Below, piece after piece: positions 34,854-47,450 of a stretch of DNA of 64,000 nt. Each line of letters starts with the position of its first letter. The first letter of the stretch is position 1. Made by a program: the position numbers and the translations under genes. The notes beneath the pieces are model-generated. The model saw only the letters and a list, made by a program, of their open reading frames with translations. It ran no database searches and had not been told where the DNA came from. The stretch spans positions 2,359,665 to 2,423,664 of the forward strand of contig JAHWDD010000003.1 in assembly GCA_023897205.1 (NCBI GenBank), in the 5' to 3' direction. This stretch comes from Exophiala sp. HKRS030. Lineage: Eukaryota > Ascomycota > Eurotiomycetes > Chaetothyriales > Herpotrichiellaceae.

Positions 34854-37800
34854 ATGGGCGACGATGTGACGCTTCGGTCTATGTCTGCGGAGAGTCCGGC
34901 GGGCGAGGTATCAGAACAAAACTCGCTTCAATTTGTGGAATCGACAATGGGTCATAACAACTCCAATGCACCCGATTCGCAACCAGACTCGCCGTCGGCC
35001 GACAACAACGATGATGGTGACGGCACTAGGCCTCCCGCGCCTATGCAGAAAAGGCGGAGAGTCACCAGAGCCTGCGACGAGTGTAGACGGAAGAAGATCA
35101 AGTGTGATGGCAAGCAACCGTGTACCCACTGCACTGTGTACAGCTACGGTATGTAGTAACACACGGTCATGTCTCGCATCCCACGAGGTTACTCACCATT
35201 CGTGACAGATTGTACTTATGATCAGCCCTCCAACCGGAGGCGGAACCCTGCACCACAATACATCGAAGCCTTGGAACAACGACTACAGAAAACCGAGGCG
35301 ATCCTTCGTTCTGTTCTCCCAGGACTCGATCTCGAGGATCCGAAATTCGATGCGCGCTCTGTGGAACAGTTGATCGACACCTCGCGGGCCAAGTCCAGTG
35401 CCAATCCCACTGTCAATGGCAATGGCCAGGCAACACCAGTGCCCGACGTGTCGAAGCATGAAGACGATGCACAGTTACAGTCCATGGTCGATCGAATTGG
35501 CGCCTTGGACCTGGACCACGACGGCCATTGGGATTTCCACGGCCACTCCTCGGGATACGTGTACATGAGGAAATTTCGTGCCCAGTTCGGTGACTCGTAT
35601 CTCGCCGAGTATCGTCACCCCAACCGAAACAAGAATATCCAACAGCTTCTCGAATCACCAAGATCTGCTCAGTCCTCCCCCTATGAAATCAATCTTCCCC
35701 AAGGTGTCGACCTGCCGCCAAAAGAAGTCGCCATCGAACTGTCGCGCAACACCCTCGATGACTGCTGCGCGCTTATGCGTCCACTCCACAAGCCGACCTT
35801 CTTCCAGCGTCTGGACTCCCTCTACGACACAGATCCAGAACAGTGGAATAACAACCACATACAATTCTTGCCCCTGCTGTACGTCGTCATGGCCGTCGGA
35901 GGTTTGTTCTCCAAATCGGAGGATAAAGGCACCACACTTGACCTCAAAGGTTACAAGGAGGCAATTGAACAAGGGTCAGTCAGAAAGAGTATTCACCCCC
36001 TAATCTCTAAATCTCTCCTAACCGTTCGTTAGATATCAATACTTCAACACTGCGAAGCAAATGCTTGACATCACTGACTGCCGGGACCTCGTGACAATCC
36101 AAGCCATTGTGTTCATGATCATGTTCCTCCAGTCGACCGCCAAGCTCCCGGTTTGTTACGCGTATCTAGGGATTGCACTCCGAGCATGCTGTCGACTGGG
36201 TCTTCACCGCAATATTCCGAACCGGTTCAACCCGATCGAACTCGAAGAGAGGAGACGGATATTCTGGCTGGTTCGAAAGATGGATTCTTATGTCGGAGCC
36301 GTCCTTGGACTTCCACAGATGTTGAGTGATGATGATATTGATCAAGAGCTGCCAGCCGAAATTGATGATGAATACATAACATCGGAAGGCATCCGGCCTA
36401 TGCCAGCTGATGTTTTTCCTCTTCTGAAAGCAACGAATGCACATACCAGGTTGACCAACATACTGAGGAAGGTTGTTCGCTATATTTACCCTGTCAAGGG
36501 TGTCATGGGAAGTGGAAGTGCCGATTCAAGGTATTCTATCAGTCACAAGCGAATACGAGAACTCGAACGAGATTTGCAGAACTGGATGGACCAATTGCCA
36601 ACGGAGCTGAGGCCTTCCGATGATGCTGGAAGAGACCTCTCCAGGTGAGATATACCAGATCCCTCCCCTAACGACGTGATGCTGACTGGTTACAGAGTAC
36701 AACAGCTTCTGCGAATGTCCTACGCTCACGTTCAGATGATGGTCTACCGACCATTTATCCACTATGTATCGCAGGCGTGCCAGTCCAGAAATGTGGACAA
36801 GAGAAGTTTTGCTTGTGCAGCGGCATGCATAAGCGTTGCTCGGAATATTGTGCATATCACAACCGAAATGAAGAAACGCGGCCTTCTCGTCGGCTCGTAC
36901 TGGTTTGTCATGTATACTACTTACTTTGCCATTCTCTCGCTAGTTTTCTTCGTCCTCGAAAATCCGCACAGCTCGACGGGCCAAGACATCCTGAAAGATG
37001 CCATTGAAGGAAGGGACACTTTGGCTTCCCTTGCAAAACGGAGTATGGCAGCAGACCGGTGCAGTGGCAGCCTTGCTGTAAGTTGCTATCCCTTTCGAAC
37101 GTCGAGCAGTTGCTAAGCACTCTTGCCAGGGTCTTTTCGATGTCCTGCCGGAAAAGCTCAAGGAGCGACGAAGCTCTCTGAATGCCGCAACCCAGTCATC
37201 CCGCAAGCGACCACCTCCGGTTGTGACTGAAAATTTCACGGCACAAGAGATGCAATCGGTCGCCAGTGTATCGACCCCAAGTAGCTTAAGGGAACAATCA
37301 GCGACACCCAGTCGCACGAGAACCATCCCTTCTGATTTCCTTGCCAAGTTGGCAAAGAGAAACTCCATGCCTGATCCACATGCACTTACGGGGCTGTCGG
37401 AAGGAACCCCTACGAGTACACACATGCAGAGCCAGCCAATGCTCGGCTACCAAAGCCCGGCCATAGCATCGCCCATGTCGGGCCATTTTGATTTCACGCC
37501 ACAGTTGGGCAATGCCCAGATCCCCGACCTGAAGAATGTCATGTTCCCAAGCGATAATCCATTCGCGTATCCTAACCAACCCATCAGTACTCTGGAGTCT
37601 GGAGACGGATCGTTTTCATTTGCGGATCACAGTCTCGGATTCAGTGAGCACAGCATGGCCGGAACGCCGACCACTAGCACGGCGCCGATGTCGTTACCCA
37701 CGTCACAATATGACCATGGCTTTTACCAGCAGGCCATCAACGATAACTCTCAGTCGGCACATCCGTTTGGGAGCCAGGGCGGACGTTTTGGTGCTCCAAT

Positions 37801-38050
37801 CACGGATCTTCTTATGCAGAATGCCATCGGAGGGGAGCACGTGAACCTGGGTGGACTGCCGAGTTTCCACGATCCCATGGTGGCAACATCGACAACAGAC
37901 CCATCAAGGTCGACACAGCCCGAAGACTTTTGGAAAGGATCGGCCGGTGCGGCTTCTGTCCCGCCACCGGGATTGGAAGATTACTTCAATAACGAGCGGT
38001 TGGGGTGGGATCCCAACTGGAATGATCATCACTATTACGCGGGTGGGTAG
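34854..38050 (+). CDS. Zn2Cys6 transcription factor, Asg1-like, about 991 residues
   Basis: Exons 34854-35148, 35209-35974, 36033-36644, 36696-37077 and 37130-38050. The zinc cluster [11 protein letters not shown]...[11 protein letters not shown] is split by the first intron just before its last cysteine. A coiled linker follows ([18 protein letters not shown]), then [19 protein letters not shown] and the fungal_trans core with [18 protein letters not shown] and [17 protein letters not shown]. The C-terminal third is Pro/Ser/Gln-rich and probably the activation region. The zinc-cluster wording [20 protein letters not shown] resembles yeast Asg1 and relatives, often annotated loosely as XlnR-like. 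ATGs at 34821 and 34845 are also in frame; 34854 has the best context (AAACCATGG). Confidence 0.88.
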
Positions 38051-38573
38051 TTGTTTTCTACCCCTCGACTTTCCACAACATTCGAGGTTCAAGTTTTGAT
38101 AAGCAAATTTTTGGCATTGGGCTTTCACCAGGTCTTATTTGGAAGCAAGGCGTTATCGTTTCAGGTGCTTGGTTGAGCATACTACGGATGTCTTTTGGCA
38201 AGGCTATACGGAGACGAGACTTGATGCATGGAAAAGGGTACACCTGACCTTGGATGCTTTTTACACAACGGAGGACGGCGTTACCTACGGCATTTTGGGG
38301 AAGAATCCCAGCCGAGTGGCTTTTTTCCGTGTCTTTGGAGGTTATACATGCAGAGGCTGGTCTATACCCAACAAACATGACATGGTCATGGCACGGGATT
38401 TTTTTCTCTTCTTTTGTTTGGTGTGACGGTATATAGGCAAATGATGCGGGATGTAGAGCACGCGAGTTTTTTGAGGAAGAAGAGTCAAAACAGTCAGCAG
38501 GTATCATACCTAAAAAAAACTCCAAAAAGTGGATGACTGTAAAGTCGGAGCCATTAAGATTTTGTTTCAATTT

Positions 38574-38597
38574 CGTTTTCGTTTTCGTTTTCGTTTT
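38574..38597. repeat. (CGTTTT)4 microsatellite
   Basis: Four perfect copies of the hexamer CGTTTT, continued by imperfect GTTTT units. It lies in non-coding DNA downstream of the Zn2Cys6 gene. Confidence 0.85.
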
Positions 38598-39110
38598 GGT
38601 TTTTCCTTTTGTTTTCATGATGGCATCGCCGATGTCTCTCGTCTTTGGGTATTGTAGTCGTGAAGGGTTCCAAGCAATTCCGCTGTACGTGCCTAGAAAT
38701 CCTGATCCCGCTGATTTCCAAGAGTCTTGAGGATACTTGGCGGGAGGGATGTCGTGGCATTGCTGGGCAGAGAGGGCCAAGTGAGAGTGGAATTTTCTGG
38801 TCTTCCAGCTACAAGCACATTCTGACGTATTGTGCAAATTTACCGAGACGACGAAGTAGGGGGTGGGCACTGGCATTAACCAGTAATGTTCCGTCCTGTA
38901 GAAAAGTGACATGTTTCGTGCTCATACTCGTAGCGAGGTGGCAAAGGACGAACGGGGAAAATGTCAAAGGTTGAGATGGCACTTGGGGTTAGTAAGAGTA
39001 CTACTTTGTATCACGGAGTACCTCTTTCCCGACGTTGTTGCTGCGCCTCCAGGGAAGCCCAGACTAAGGGGGGGGGGGTCTTGGACTCATTCTTGTCCCG
39101 CTCCCAAGAA

Positions 39111-39150
39111 TCCAAGAGAATCCAAGACTGTCCAAGACTGTCCAAGACTT
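39111..39150. repeat. 10-bp tandem repeat
   Basis: Four units of TCCAAGACTG, the first diverged at the end (TCCAAGAGAA) and the last ending TT. A simple minisatellite upstream of pacC. Confidence 0.8.
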
Positions 39151-40038
39151 TCCGAACGTATTCATTCCTCTCCCTGTTACCTTGGAACCAAGGCCATCAT
39201 CGTCCAGCAACCACCAAGTGTACTTTCCTGTAATACCAATGTCGTGATCAGTGACCCGTTTTCACTTGTAACACTCTGTGAGACCAGCGATTCGGAAGAG
39301 AAGGGAGACGCGGAGGACACTTCTACTTGCCTGAGGGAGATACGAAGGGCCAGTGGGGTCCATGCATTTCCTCTCACCAGTAGTGCCTTGGCAGAGCGTA
39401 TCAGCATCCAGTGCCAAGGCCGCTGACGAAAATTGGGCGCTCTTCTGGGTGCCTCAGCTTGTCCGTGGGTTGAGGACAATCTGCTACTCGCACTCCAAAG
39501 GGAGTTGAGAGAGATCGATTCCCTCCGAGGCAGCAATGAATGGACCAGGTCGTGGTCCATTTCCCGCTGATGATACGAAGTAATAGCCTGACCTGACTCC
39601 GTTCTCGTAATTCCAAACCACATGCCTCTTAGGACTTAACCCAGCCCATCGCCCCCCCCGAGAAGTGTAGCCACCTTCTCCTTCCCTTTCGCTCTCGTTA
39701 TTACCAACTGGACCCGACTGTACAAGCTTCTCTTCAATTATTCCCGTACAGTGTACATAACAACTTATCCTCATCTGTCTCGAGTCCATCTGTCGACAGG
39801 TGCAAAGTACGGAAAGAGGAAAGAGTTGTACCTCACCAACGCGCGCGCCCCGGCAGAATCTTCACTTTATTGGGCACAGCAGCCACCATCCTCGCACCGA
39901 AATTTTACTGTTACTGCACTTGACTGTCACCTTTTTCTTCCTCCGCCTTTCATCAACTCCGGAGTAGCTTCGAGTCACAAATTATCTGGTCGTCGCATCG
40001 GATTCCGCCAGCTCAGTCGACGTTTTACTTGGATCTTC

Positions 40039-40097
40039 GCCAAGGTCGCCTTGAACAATATCTCTTGGCTCTCACCGCGACAGTCCTCAAGCTTGGC
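40039..40097. promoter_or_regulatory. three PacC core sites upstream of pacC
   Basis: GCCAAG at 40039-40044 and its complement CTTGGC at 40064-40069 and 40092-40097 match the PacC core consensus GCCARG. They lie within 76 bp of the pacC start. Further copies are at 39387-39392 (CTTGGC) and 39413-39418 (GCCAAG). Self-regulation of pacC is established in Aspergillus; occupancy here is an inference. Confidence 0.5.
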
Positions 40098-40114
40098 GCG
40101 ACGACGAAACAATC

Positions 40115-42082
40115 ATGTCTGAACTAGGCGACTCCAGCACCACCCCAAACCCGCCTGCGCCTCAGGATGTCTCTGCTGTCTCACAATCACAGCAACAGGG
40201 TCAATTGCCTCAACAACCTCTGCTTCAGACTCCTCAACAACCTGCGCCTAATGTCAACGCCGCTGGCGAGAACCTCCAGTGCCAGTGGCAAGGATGCGGC
40301 GAGCGCTGCACATCCGCAGAGGCTCTCTATGTGAGTCCCAAAACCCCAGCCCCAGAATCAAAACTGTTCGCCTCGACCATCTCGTGCTGACATTATACTT
40401 CTTTTTTCCAGGAGCACGTCTGCGAACGCCATGTCGGCCGCAAGTCTACCAACAATCTCAATTTGACCTGCGCCTGGGGTCAGTGTCGGACCACCACCGT
40501 CAAACGTGACCACATCACCTCCCATATTCGAGTCCACGTTCCCTTGAAACCTCACAAGTGCGAATTCTGTGGCAAGGCATTCAAGCGACCTCAGGATCTG
40601 AAAAAACATGTCAAGACTCACGCAGATGACAGCGTCATCATGCGCTCGCCTAACCTCGATGCAAGTGGCGGGCAGCGTTCACAGAATGGCATGCCTTCAG
40701 GCGCGGACTACAACGCCTCGTACTATGGTCACGCTCTCGCCGGTCAAGTCGGGCAAAACTACTATGCTCCTGCCATTCCTGGGCCGGGCGACTACACTGG
40801 CCAGCATCATCCGAACCAGTATTACCAGCCTCACCCACCTGTCCAGGTAAGCTTTGATCTCTATCCCCTCTTGCCCGATGGGAGCCGTGCTAATCGACTT
40901 CAACAGACTGGACAACACCCCGGTTACGGTCCAGTGACGTACTACAGCACAGCGCCCCCGACCACATACGATTATGAGACTCGGAAGCGCGGGTACGACG
41001 CCCTCGACCATTTCTTCGGTCAAGTTAGACGGAGAGAGCTTGATCCTGCCAATTTCCACAACATCAGCCGCCGTCTCTTCGAGCTTCAAGGTCTTCAACT
41101 TCCCCAGATTATTCCAGCCAATGTTGCTGTTCCTGCCTATCAGCCGGTCTCTGTTGGCGGTGCTTACGAATCTGAAGATCCCATTCAAGCTTACAGTCTA
41201 CCACCAATGGGCAACGCAAAGACCCGAGGTGACTTGACCTCGATCGATCAGATCCTGGAGCAAATGCAAGCCACCATCTACGAGAACGACACTCATCTTG
41301 CCAACACTGGAGTCGGACAAGCAGGTCCTGGCTACGTCGCCTACCGCACCAGCAACAGCCCGCCTAGTGCTGCTCAAGTTCCAACCAGTGCAGCCCAAAG
41401 CAACCCTGCCTCCCTTCTTCAACACACCCATCAAGGCAGCATTGCCAGCACAGCTGATGCCAGTACCCCAGGCTTGACCCCGCCGTCCTCGGCCCAGAGT
41501 TACACTTCCGGTCAAAGCCCGTTACAGAACCATGCGGCTCCAACCAGCAGCGCCATGTATCCGAGTCTCCCGTCGAATGCCAGTGACATGGCTTATGCCG
41601 CTGCCAATGCCGCGACCCTCAGTGGTATGTTTGACAATGACGAGAGACGCCGCTACAGCGGTGGCATGCTCCAGCGCGCCGCTCCCGACAAGGACAAGGA
41701 CGACATGGACATTGCGACTGATGGTTCTATGACGCCTCCCGCGTCGGCCATGAACAAGGGCAAGAAGAAGGCCGGATCCCCCGGTGACAGCGTCATTGAT
41801 CCCGCCCTGTCTGCCGAAATAGGTTCGCCCAGGAGTGACTCGAAAGACCCAGAGCCCGGCGAGGTTTGGGTTCAGAACATGCGACTCATCGAGTGGATGC
41901 GTGACCTGATCAAGAAACGATTGGAGACGGGTCAATTCGACGACGAGAGTGACAAGGCACTCACCCCCAAGCAAGATGGTCTTGATCACGACATGACAGG
42001 CACGGACGATCATAAACTTCAAGATCGATCGGAAGAAGAACAACTTTATCCTGTTCTCAGACATGTTGAGGAAAGTGCTTGA
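40115..42082 (+). CDS. pacC: PacC/Rim101 ambient-pH zinc-finger factor
   Basis: C2H2 transcription factor activated by proteolysis at alkaline pH. Exons 40115-40330, 40412-40846 and 40907-42082 give 608 residues. Three zinc fingers occupy roughly residues 55-160: [10 protein letters not shown]...[28 protein letters not shown] and [20 protein letters not shown], all typical of Pac[13 protein letters not shown] and the C-terminal [20 protein letters not shown] also match the family. YPxL motifs (MYPSLP; YPVL near the end) are the kind that bind PalA/Rim20. The second intron is exactly 60 nt with no stop, so retention would stay in frame. Confidence 0.95.
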
Positions 42083-42902
42083 GAGGATCACTTTTCTGTT
42101 GAACATTTGTCTAGACGGATCAAGCAGGAACAATCTTGATTGTCTCTGTTTCCTCTTTCTTCATCAGGTCTCTAGGGTTCCGAATTTCGGATGCCGCATT
42201 ATTGATGAATATGATCGCTACGCTTTATTGCCTTTTATTTCTCTCGGAGCATACTTCTGGACCTGGGGGAGAGGGGGTATGGACGGCATGGGGTTTCTTT
42301 GGATGAGCATTGAAAATAAAAAGGGGTCGAGGTGTACCATGGAGTAATATCAGGGGTACTTGAGTGGATTGTGTGAGGAGTCTTCTTCTTTTCTTTCCTT
42401 GATGTGGTGTTGTGTCACCACCGCCCCTCCATCAGGGGGGGGGCCCGCGTGGGTATGTAGGTTGTATACACAAAGACCTACAGAGTGTATGTAGTAGTAG
42501 GGTACAGTTACACAAAAGAAAGGGTGTGGTCTGTTTTTCTCGGTTTCTTTTAATTTCGTATCGTGGTAATTCCTATTGTCCACGACTGAGTAGGTACTTT
42601 GTTCGAGTACATAGCCTTGTGCTTTTGGTCTGGCCTGAAAAAACAATCATCCATGGAGTCGTCAAAGAGACACATGTCTCTCTGTCTGTCTGTCATGGTC
42701 AAGAGGTAATCATCTGTCGGTCGAGTGACGATGGTCGAAGACTCTGAAAAAAGAAAAAAATAATTCATTGAATGGTAAACAAACAACCACCCATCTGGAG
42801 CAAACGTAGACGTCGACGAACATACACGGGGTCAGCTCAAGTCTTCAGGTTGGTGGAGTTTTCGAGGTCGAGGTCGAGGTCGAGGTTCAAAGTCGACTTT
42901 TT
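42083..42902. other. convergent intergenic region
   Basis: 3' flanks of pacC and the PHD-protein gene. It contains a G-rich tract near 42437 and four copies of CGAGGT at 42863-42886 close to the end of the PHD gene. No gene was seen. Confidence 0.45.
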
Positions 42903-45501
42903 CTAGTTTGTGGTCGACGAAACCAACAAACCTCTCTTCTCCCAAGCTCTGACCGTGGCCCTCTCCTTCATCTTTTGCTCCTGGGTGTCGCACCTCCCCA
43001 GCTGGCGTCGGACGAGGTCTTGCTCGAACCTCAACTCCGCAAGTTGGCTCTTAGCCCAGTTGCGGTGACGAGGGCATCGGTTCTTGACGCAGACCCCACC
43101 CTTTTTCGGCATGTCACCTCCATTGTCGTCGTCGTCATCGTCGTCATCGTCGTCATGCTCGTGCTCTCCGATCCCATTCACGACGACGCCGTCCTCGGGA
43201 GGTCCTATCTTGGCCTTTTCGATCCCCTGGTCCAGAATCTCCTTGCCTCCACGCTGCAAGTACCAATTTCCAAACTCCTCATCGGACCACGCCATCCGTG
43301 GGTCGAATCCACAGACGTCCTTCATTTTGGGGTGTGACTTCTTGACCTCGTCCGTGATGCTGCCGGACCTGACCTTGACGAGTTCGAGTAACAATTCCCG
43401 CGCGCTGAGAATGTCGTTGCGTCCGTTGAGTTTGACCTTCTCCTCTTGGATACTGGCCATCTTTGCAATCTCGAGCTCGTCGAACTCCAATTTCAATTCC
43501 GATTCTAATCCCTTGGATTCTGCTTTTGTCGTGGCATTGGCATCCACGTCACCCATGTCGACATCTCGTGGAGGTGTTTCCGGTTTGCGTCCCAGCGCAC
43601 GCCACTCTTCAACGTCCTTGCACTTTTCCAGAAGCGCCTTGACTTCACCTGCCCGCAACGACGAGCCGCGGTTGGGCAACATGTCATCGTCCAGGCTGCT
43701 GTCGGTCTCGTACTCGGTCTTCTCCTCGTCACTGTACGCGGGTGTCGCGAGTCGACTTTCGTTGTTGATCGGAGTCCCCACGTCGCCGTTGACGTTGTTG
43801 AGTGACCTGGCCATCTTGTTCCGGCCCTCGGTCTTTTTGTGCTTTTTGCGCAATTTCTTCGGTTTCTCGGCCTCGACGATGTACTGGCCATCTCTGCTGA
43901 CCTGCACGTTGGGGTCGCCACGCTGAACCAGTTCAACGAAGAACATCCTTCCACAAGCATCAGAGCAGTATTTGCTCGGGGGGTCTTGTGTGACCCTTGC
44001 AGGCTTTCTACAGTCTCTCCGCCTGCACATACGCTTCCATGTCGTCTGTAAACCTGGTTTCGCGCATCTCGGACAGATGTATTTGTCGATGAGATCGCCG
44101 TCCCTCTCTCGTATATTCACACAATTGCCGTGAAACCACTCTTCGCAGCCGCCGTCACACGCGATCATCCAAGTATGATTGTCACCTTTTCTACAGATGC
44201 AAAATATTTCACCATCATCATTGGAGCTGCCCGGGGTATCGGCGACGGAGCTTGAGCGAGATCTGGCCTCGATGGAACCGCCACGAGAAGAAGCAGGGGT
44301 TGGAGAGGATTTGACACTGGCCGCAGACGTCTGCTTCTTAAGCTTGGAAGGAATCGGTTTCAACAGCGTGGAAGCCGGCGTAGCACTGGGAGATCGGTAG
44401 GCCGATCTGGCTGGTGGGCTGTTCTCGGACTCGCTCAGCTTCGATCGTTTGTTGGGCGCAGTCGAGCTCTTAACTTTGGCAGTCCCCTTCTTCTTAGCTG
44501 CCGCCGAAGATTTAGCAGAGTCGTCCGGAGCAGGTCTCTTTCTGCCCGCAACGGGCGCTGGGGTTGCAAAAGGTTCTGTGGAAGATGCTCTGGATCCCGC
44601 AACCGAGGGCTCCTTCTTCAGCGTCGCGATGGAGCTTGTCGGTTGAGGCGTTGATGCTTCAGCGGCATGTGATTCACGTGCAGGTCTCATGTCTCGCTCT
44701 TCAGATTCGCGTTGAACTCGAGCAACGGTTTCGGGCTCGTCATCGCCATCCGCTTCCTCTTCTTCATGTTTGGCTTGCCTCTCTGCTTTTTCTGCCTTGG
44801 TCAGCTTAGGAGGTGGAGGCGGCGGGCCTCGTGCGACTATTTCTTCGAGAGGTTCCAGTGGTTCGCCGGTGATGGGCTCAACAATGATTTCGAGGCTGCG
44901 CAGTGGTTCCCATGTCTTTGTATTATGGATCTTGGAGATGTGGTCTCTTACAGACCGTCTCCTGGTGAATAACTTGTTGCAGAGATAGCAAAGGTATCTG
45001 CGATCGGTGTGCTGACCTTCGTTTTTGGAAGAGTGCACGTGAGACTTTGGCGGCGCGTTTGGATCAGGTTTTCGAGGCTTGCCAGAGGCCCTGGGCTTCT
45101 TTCCACTCTGTTCTGGCGAGCCGCGTGGAGATGAGTCGTTTCCCAAGAGCGACCCGTCGACCACATCTAATGATGTCGTAGTATCGACAGGGAGAGACTC
45201 ATCGTCAAGTGGAGGATAATCACTTTCGATCATCTCCTGCTTGACAAGACCGTCATCGACGAGGTCACCGGGGAGTTCGGAAGTGTGCAAGTCATGTCCA
45301 TCTTGATCTACCATGGCCATGTCGACATCGTGAGAAAGAGGATGTAGGGAGTTGTGAGGAAGAGTCGCGTCGTCTTCTTGCTGGAAGAGTTCAGGTGCAA
45401 AGAAGTTTACAGAAGGATCAGGCGCGTCCATACTAGAAAGCACAGATTAGCGGAGAACACAGACTGAGGTGTACGCGATCAACATAAACTCACTTGTCCA
45501 T
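42903..45501 (-). CDS. spp1: PHD-finger protein, Spp1/Cps40-like Set1 complex subunit
   Basis: Chromatin protein expected to read H3K4me3 within the Set1/COMPASS methyltransferase. The main exon is 45432-42903. An 8-nt first exon at 45501-45494 (ATGGACAA, donor GTGAGT, acceptor TTTCTAG) joins in frame; otherwise translation starts at 45431. Total is 843-846 residues. A C2H2 finger, CYLCNKLFTRRRSVRDHISK, sits near residue 150. The PHD finger begins FCICRKGDNHTWMIACDGGC and contains CEEWFHGNCV; it is followed by a Cys-rich segment (CRRRDCRKPARV...KYCSDACG) as in Spp1/CFP1. The C-terminus has an Asp-rich run and the motif CVKNRCPRHRNWAKSQLAEL. The linker between finger and PHD is long and Ser/Pro/Lys-rich. 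Confidence 0.88.
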
Positions 45502-46181
45502 AATGACAATGGGCGACGCAAGATCTGAAAAGTTGGATGCGGCTTTGAGGCTTCAAGAGAGCGAGACGTTGCGAAGCGGAAAGTTGTACAGTACGAGGCC
45601 AACAAAGTCGCCTGCGCCTTGTGGAGAATGTCAAGGCGGAGGAAACACCAGCACAACGAGGCTGAGGAGCTGGTGAATATCGTGTGAATGAAAGTCCTCG
45701 AACCCTCCTGATTCGCGACACAACTCATAACGAAGACATGCGACTGAACAGAGACTATTGGAGCAGCGGGTGTAGGCGATGAAGGTGTCTGCGCCCGGAG
45801 CTTGAATATACGCGCCCAAGTCACCCAAGATTCTTCAAATGGCACGATGACATTTTTCTCCAAGGCCGTATCAAATTATATCCTCACATTACCGAATGTC
45901 GCTCATTACTCGAGTTACTTATATCGGTTTCGTACGGTATTGTATTTTATGAGTGGAAGAGAGAAGCATGTCTGTCATTTAATGCCTGCCGATGTTGCGA
46001 TACCATCGTGCTATAAAGCCTTCAAAGCGAGGTGAATGCTTGTGCTCTGTGGTTTGAATGTGAATGTATTGTACGATTCGGTCTTTACTCTTGTCAAATC
46101 GCTCCTCAGGCAGCGTCCCACATATGCACCAGATTCACGATCCCATTCGGTGTTACATGAACAACACTGAGATACAGCTAA
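45502..46181. other. intergenic region, PHD-gene promoter
   Basis: Promoter of the PHD-protein gene and 3' flank of the decayed hydrolase gene. A few overlapping open frames lack protein character. Confidence 0.4.
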
Positions 46182-47450
46182 CTAAGTGTTTGATTCAGCC
46201 AGGCAAACAAGGACCCGACCCAACTCCTGCGGTGCCCCTGTCTGGCAGTGGAATCCAGCTGTTCCCTTGAAGATATGCAGGGCGGTACGATCACCCAATG
46301 CGTCCTTGACCATTTCCGAGTGACCGGGGAACGTGGCATCGCACTCCCCATCTGCAATCCAGGTTGGCATCTGGATCATGTCCGCAATACCGCCCTTCAA
46401 CGTGTAGTTCTTTGTCTGTTGGAAGAAATAATAAGGAGAGTGGGTTTTGAATGCCCAAAGACCCTGAAGGATGCCCCATTTCAACTCGGTTGTCGTGTTT
46501 GGGTTGCTTTGTATTGCATTCATCTCATTATCAAAGGCCTCCTGATCCCCGGACTCGAGGAGCTCGTCCAAGGCCGGGGTCAAGTGCCCTTTGTAGCCAT
46601 CATACATGTCCCAAACGCCACCGTCGAGCAGGAGGGCCGATAGTCGAGGCTCAAAGGCTGCGGCGCGGGCGTCAAGATAGCCACCGAGGGAGTTGCCAAA
46701 GAGGGCCAATCGTTGCCGGTCGACAAAAGCCGCTTTCTCGTTCAATAGGTAATCAACAACTGGGGTCACGACCCGCTCCCAGTCCGGAACGAAACCGAGT
46801 CCCTGAAAACGGCGTACCGTGGGCTGCCCAGGTCCTTCGCAGGAGATGACGTTCCACCCGCGTGCCAATGCGGGCGCCACGAGTGTGGAATACAAGTCCT
46901 CTTGAGCGGCATCGAACCCCTGGCCCAGAATCAAGGTTTGTAGCTGCTTGGGTTGATTGGTATTTTCAGCCTGTTGGGGGTACCAGATTGCCTCAACAGT
47001 GAAGTTCTTCGCCCTTGCCGGGCACGGGGAGGGCGGCGATGGCATGGTCAAAAGCAGTCATCTCCTCGGCCCACCATTGATACGCGGGTCGTCCCAATCC
47101 TCGCGGTTGTAGGCGTCAGCGCGACGAAAGTAGTCCGATAGGGAGAACCATGTTGCCCTGACATTGATCGGGTCATATGCCAGTTCCTGATTCATCGCTT
47201 GGGCCTTGGTTGCATTGGCCAACTCAAACCATGCGCCGATGTACGTCGTCCAATTGCCTGGGATGATCTTCTTGGCCACTGCTAGTGAGGGCACCGTGTC
47301 GGCCCCATCGTTAGCTATCTGGCCCATGCCTGGCAGGATATCGAAGTTGAACGAGTCATCACTGCTCAGGACGAGGACCGGGGACTCGTTGCTTTGGGCG
47401 TGGCAGAGTCTTGCCAGGGCGACGCCAGCAAAGACCGGAGACATCTTCAT
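46182..47450 (-). pseudogene. frameshifted secreted alpha/beta hydrolase
   Basis: The N-terminal part (47450 to about 47076) starts with a signal-like peptide MKMSPVFAGVALARLCHAQ and continues to NREDWDDPRIN. Family sequence continues in another frame (WAEEMTAFDHAIAALPVPG, about 47073-47012), then returns to the first frame at NFTVEAIWYP for the catalytic domain, with LFGNSLGGYLDARAA as nucleophile elbow (G-N-S-L-G-G), DGECDATFPGH with the acid, and GFHCQTG near the His. A stop at 47058 interrupts the first frame. No intron phase repairs the join. It resembles fungal hydrolases with a helical N-terminal cap. Either a decayed gene or two compensating sequencing errors. Confidence 0.65.

Larger units (their letters stand above)
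38051..40114. other. 2.1-kb intergenic region and pacC promoter
   Basis: No gene is supported. It contains a hexamer run (38574-38597), a decamer repeat (39111-39150), a G tract near 39068 and PacC core sites close to the pacC start and near 39387-39418. Confidence 0.5.

Noticed and set aside
38058..38912. 284-codon open frame on the minus strand
   Set aside because: It overlaps the CGTTTT microsatellite, which produces a Lys-Thr repeat, begins inside 3' flanking DNA, and shows no domain or splice pattern; it looks like a chance frame.
47012..47073. The frame break in the hydrolase explained as an intron
   Set aside because: Donor and acceptor phases available there do not match, and the block encodes family-like sequence (WAEEMTAFDHAIAAL) in another frame.
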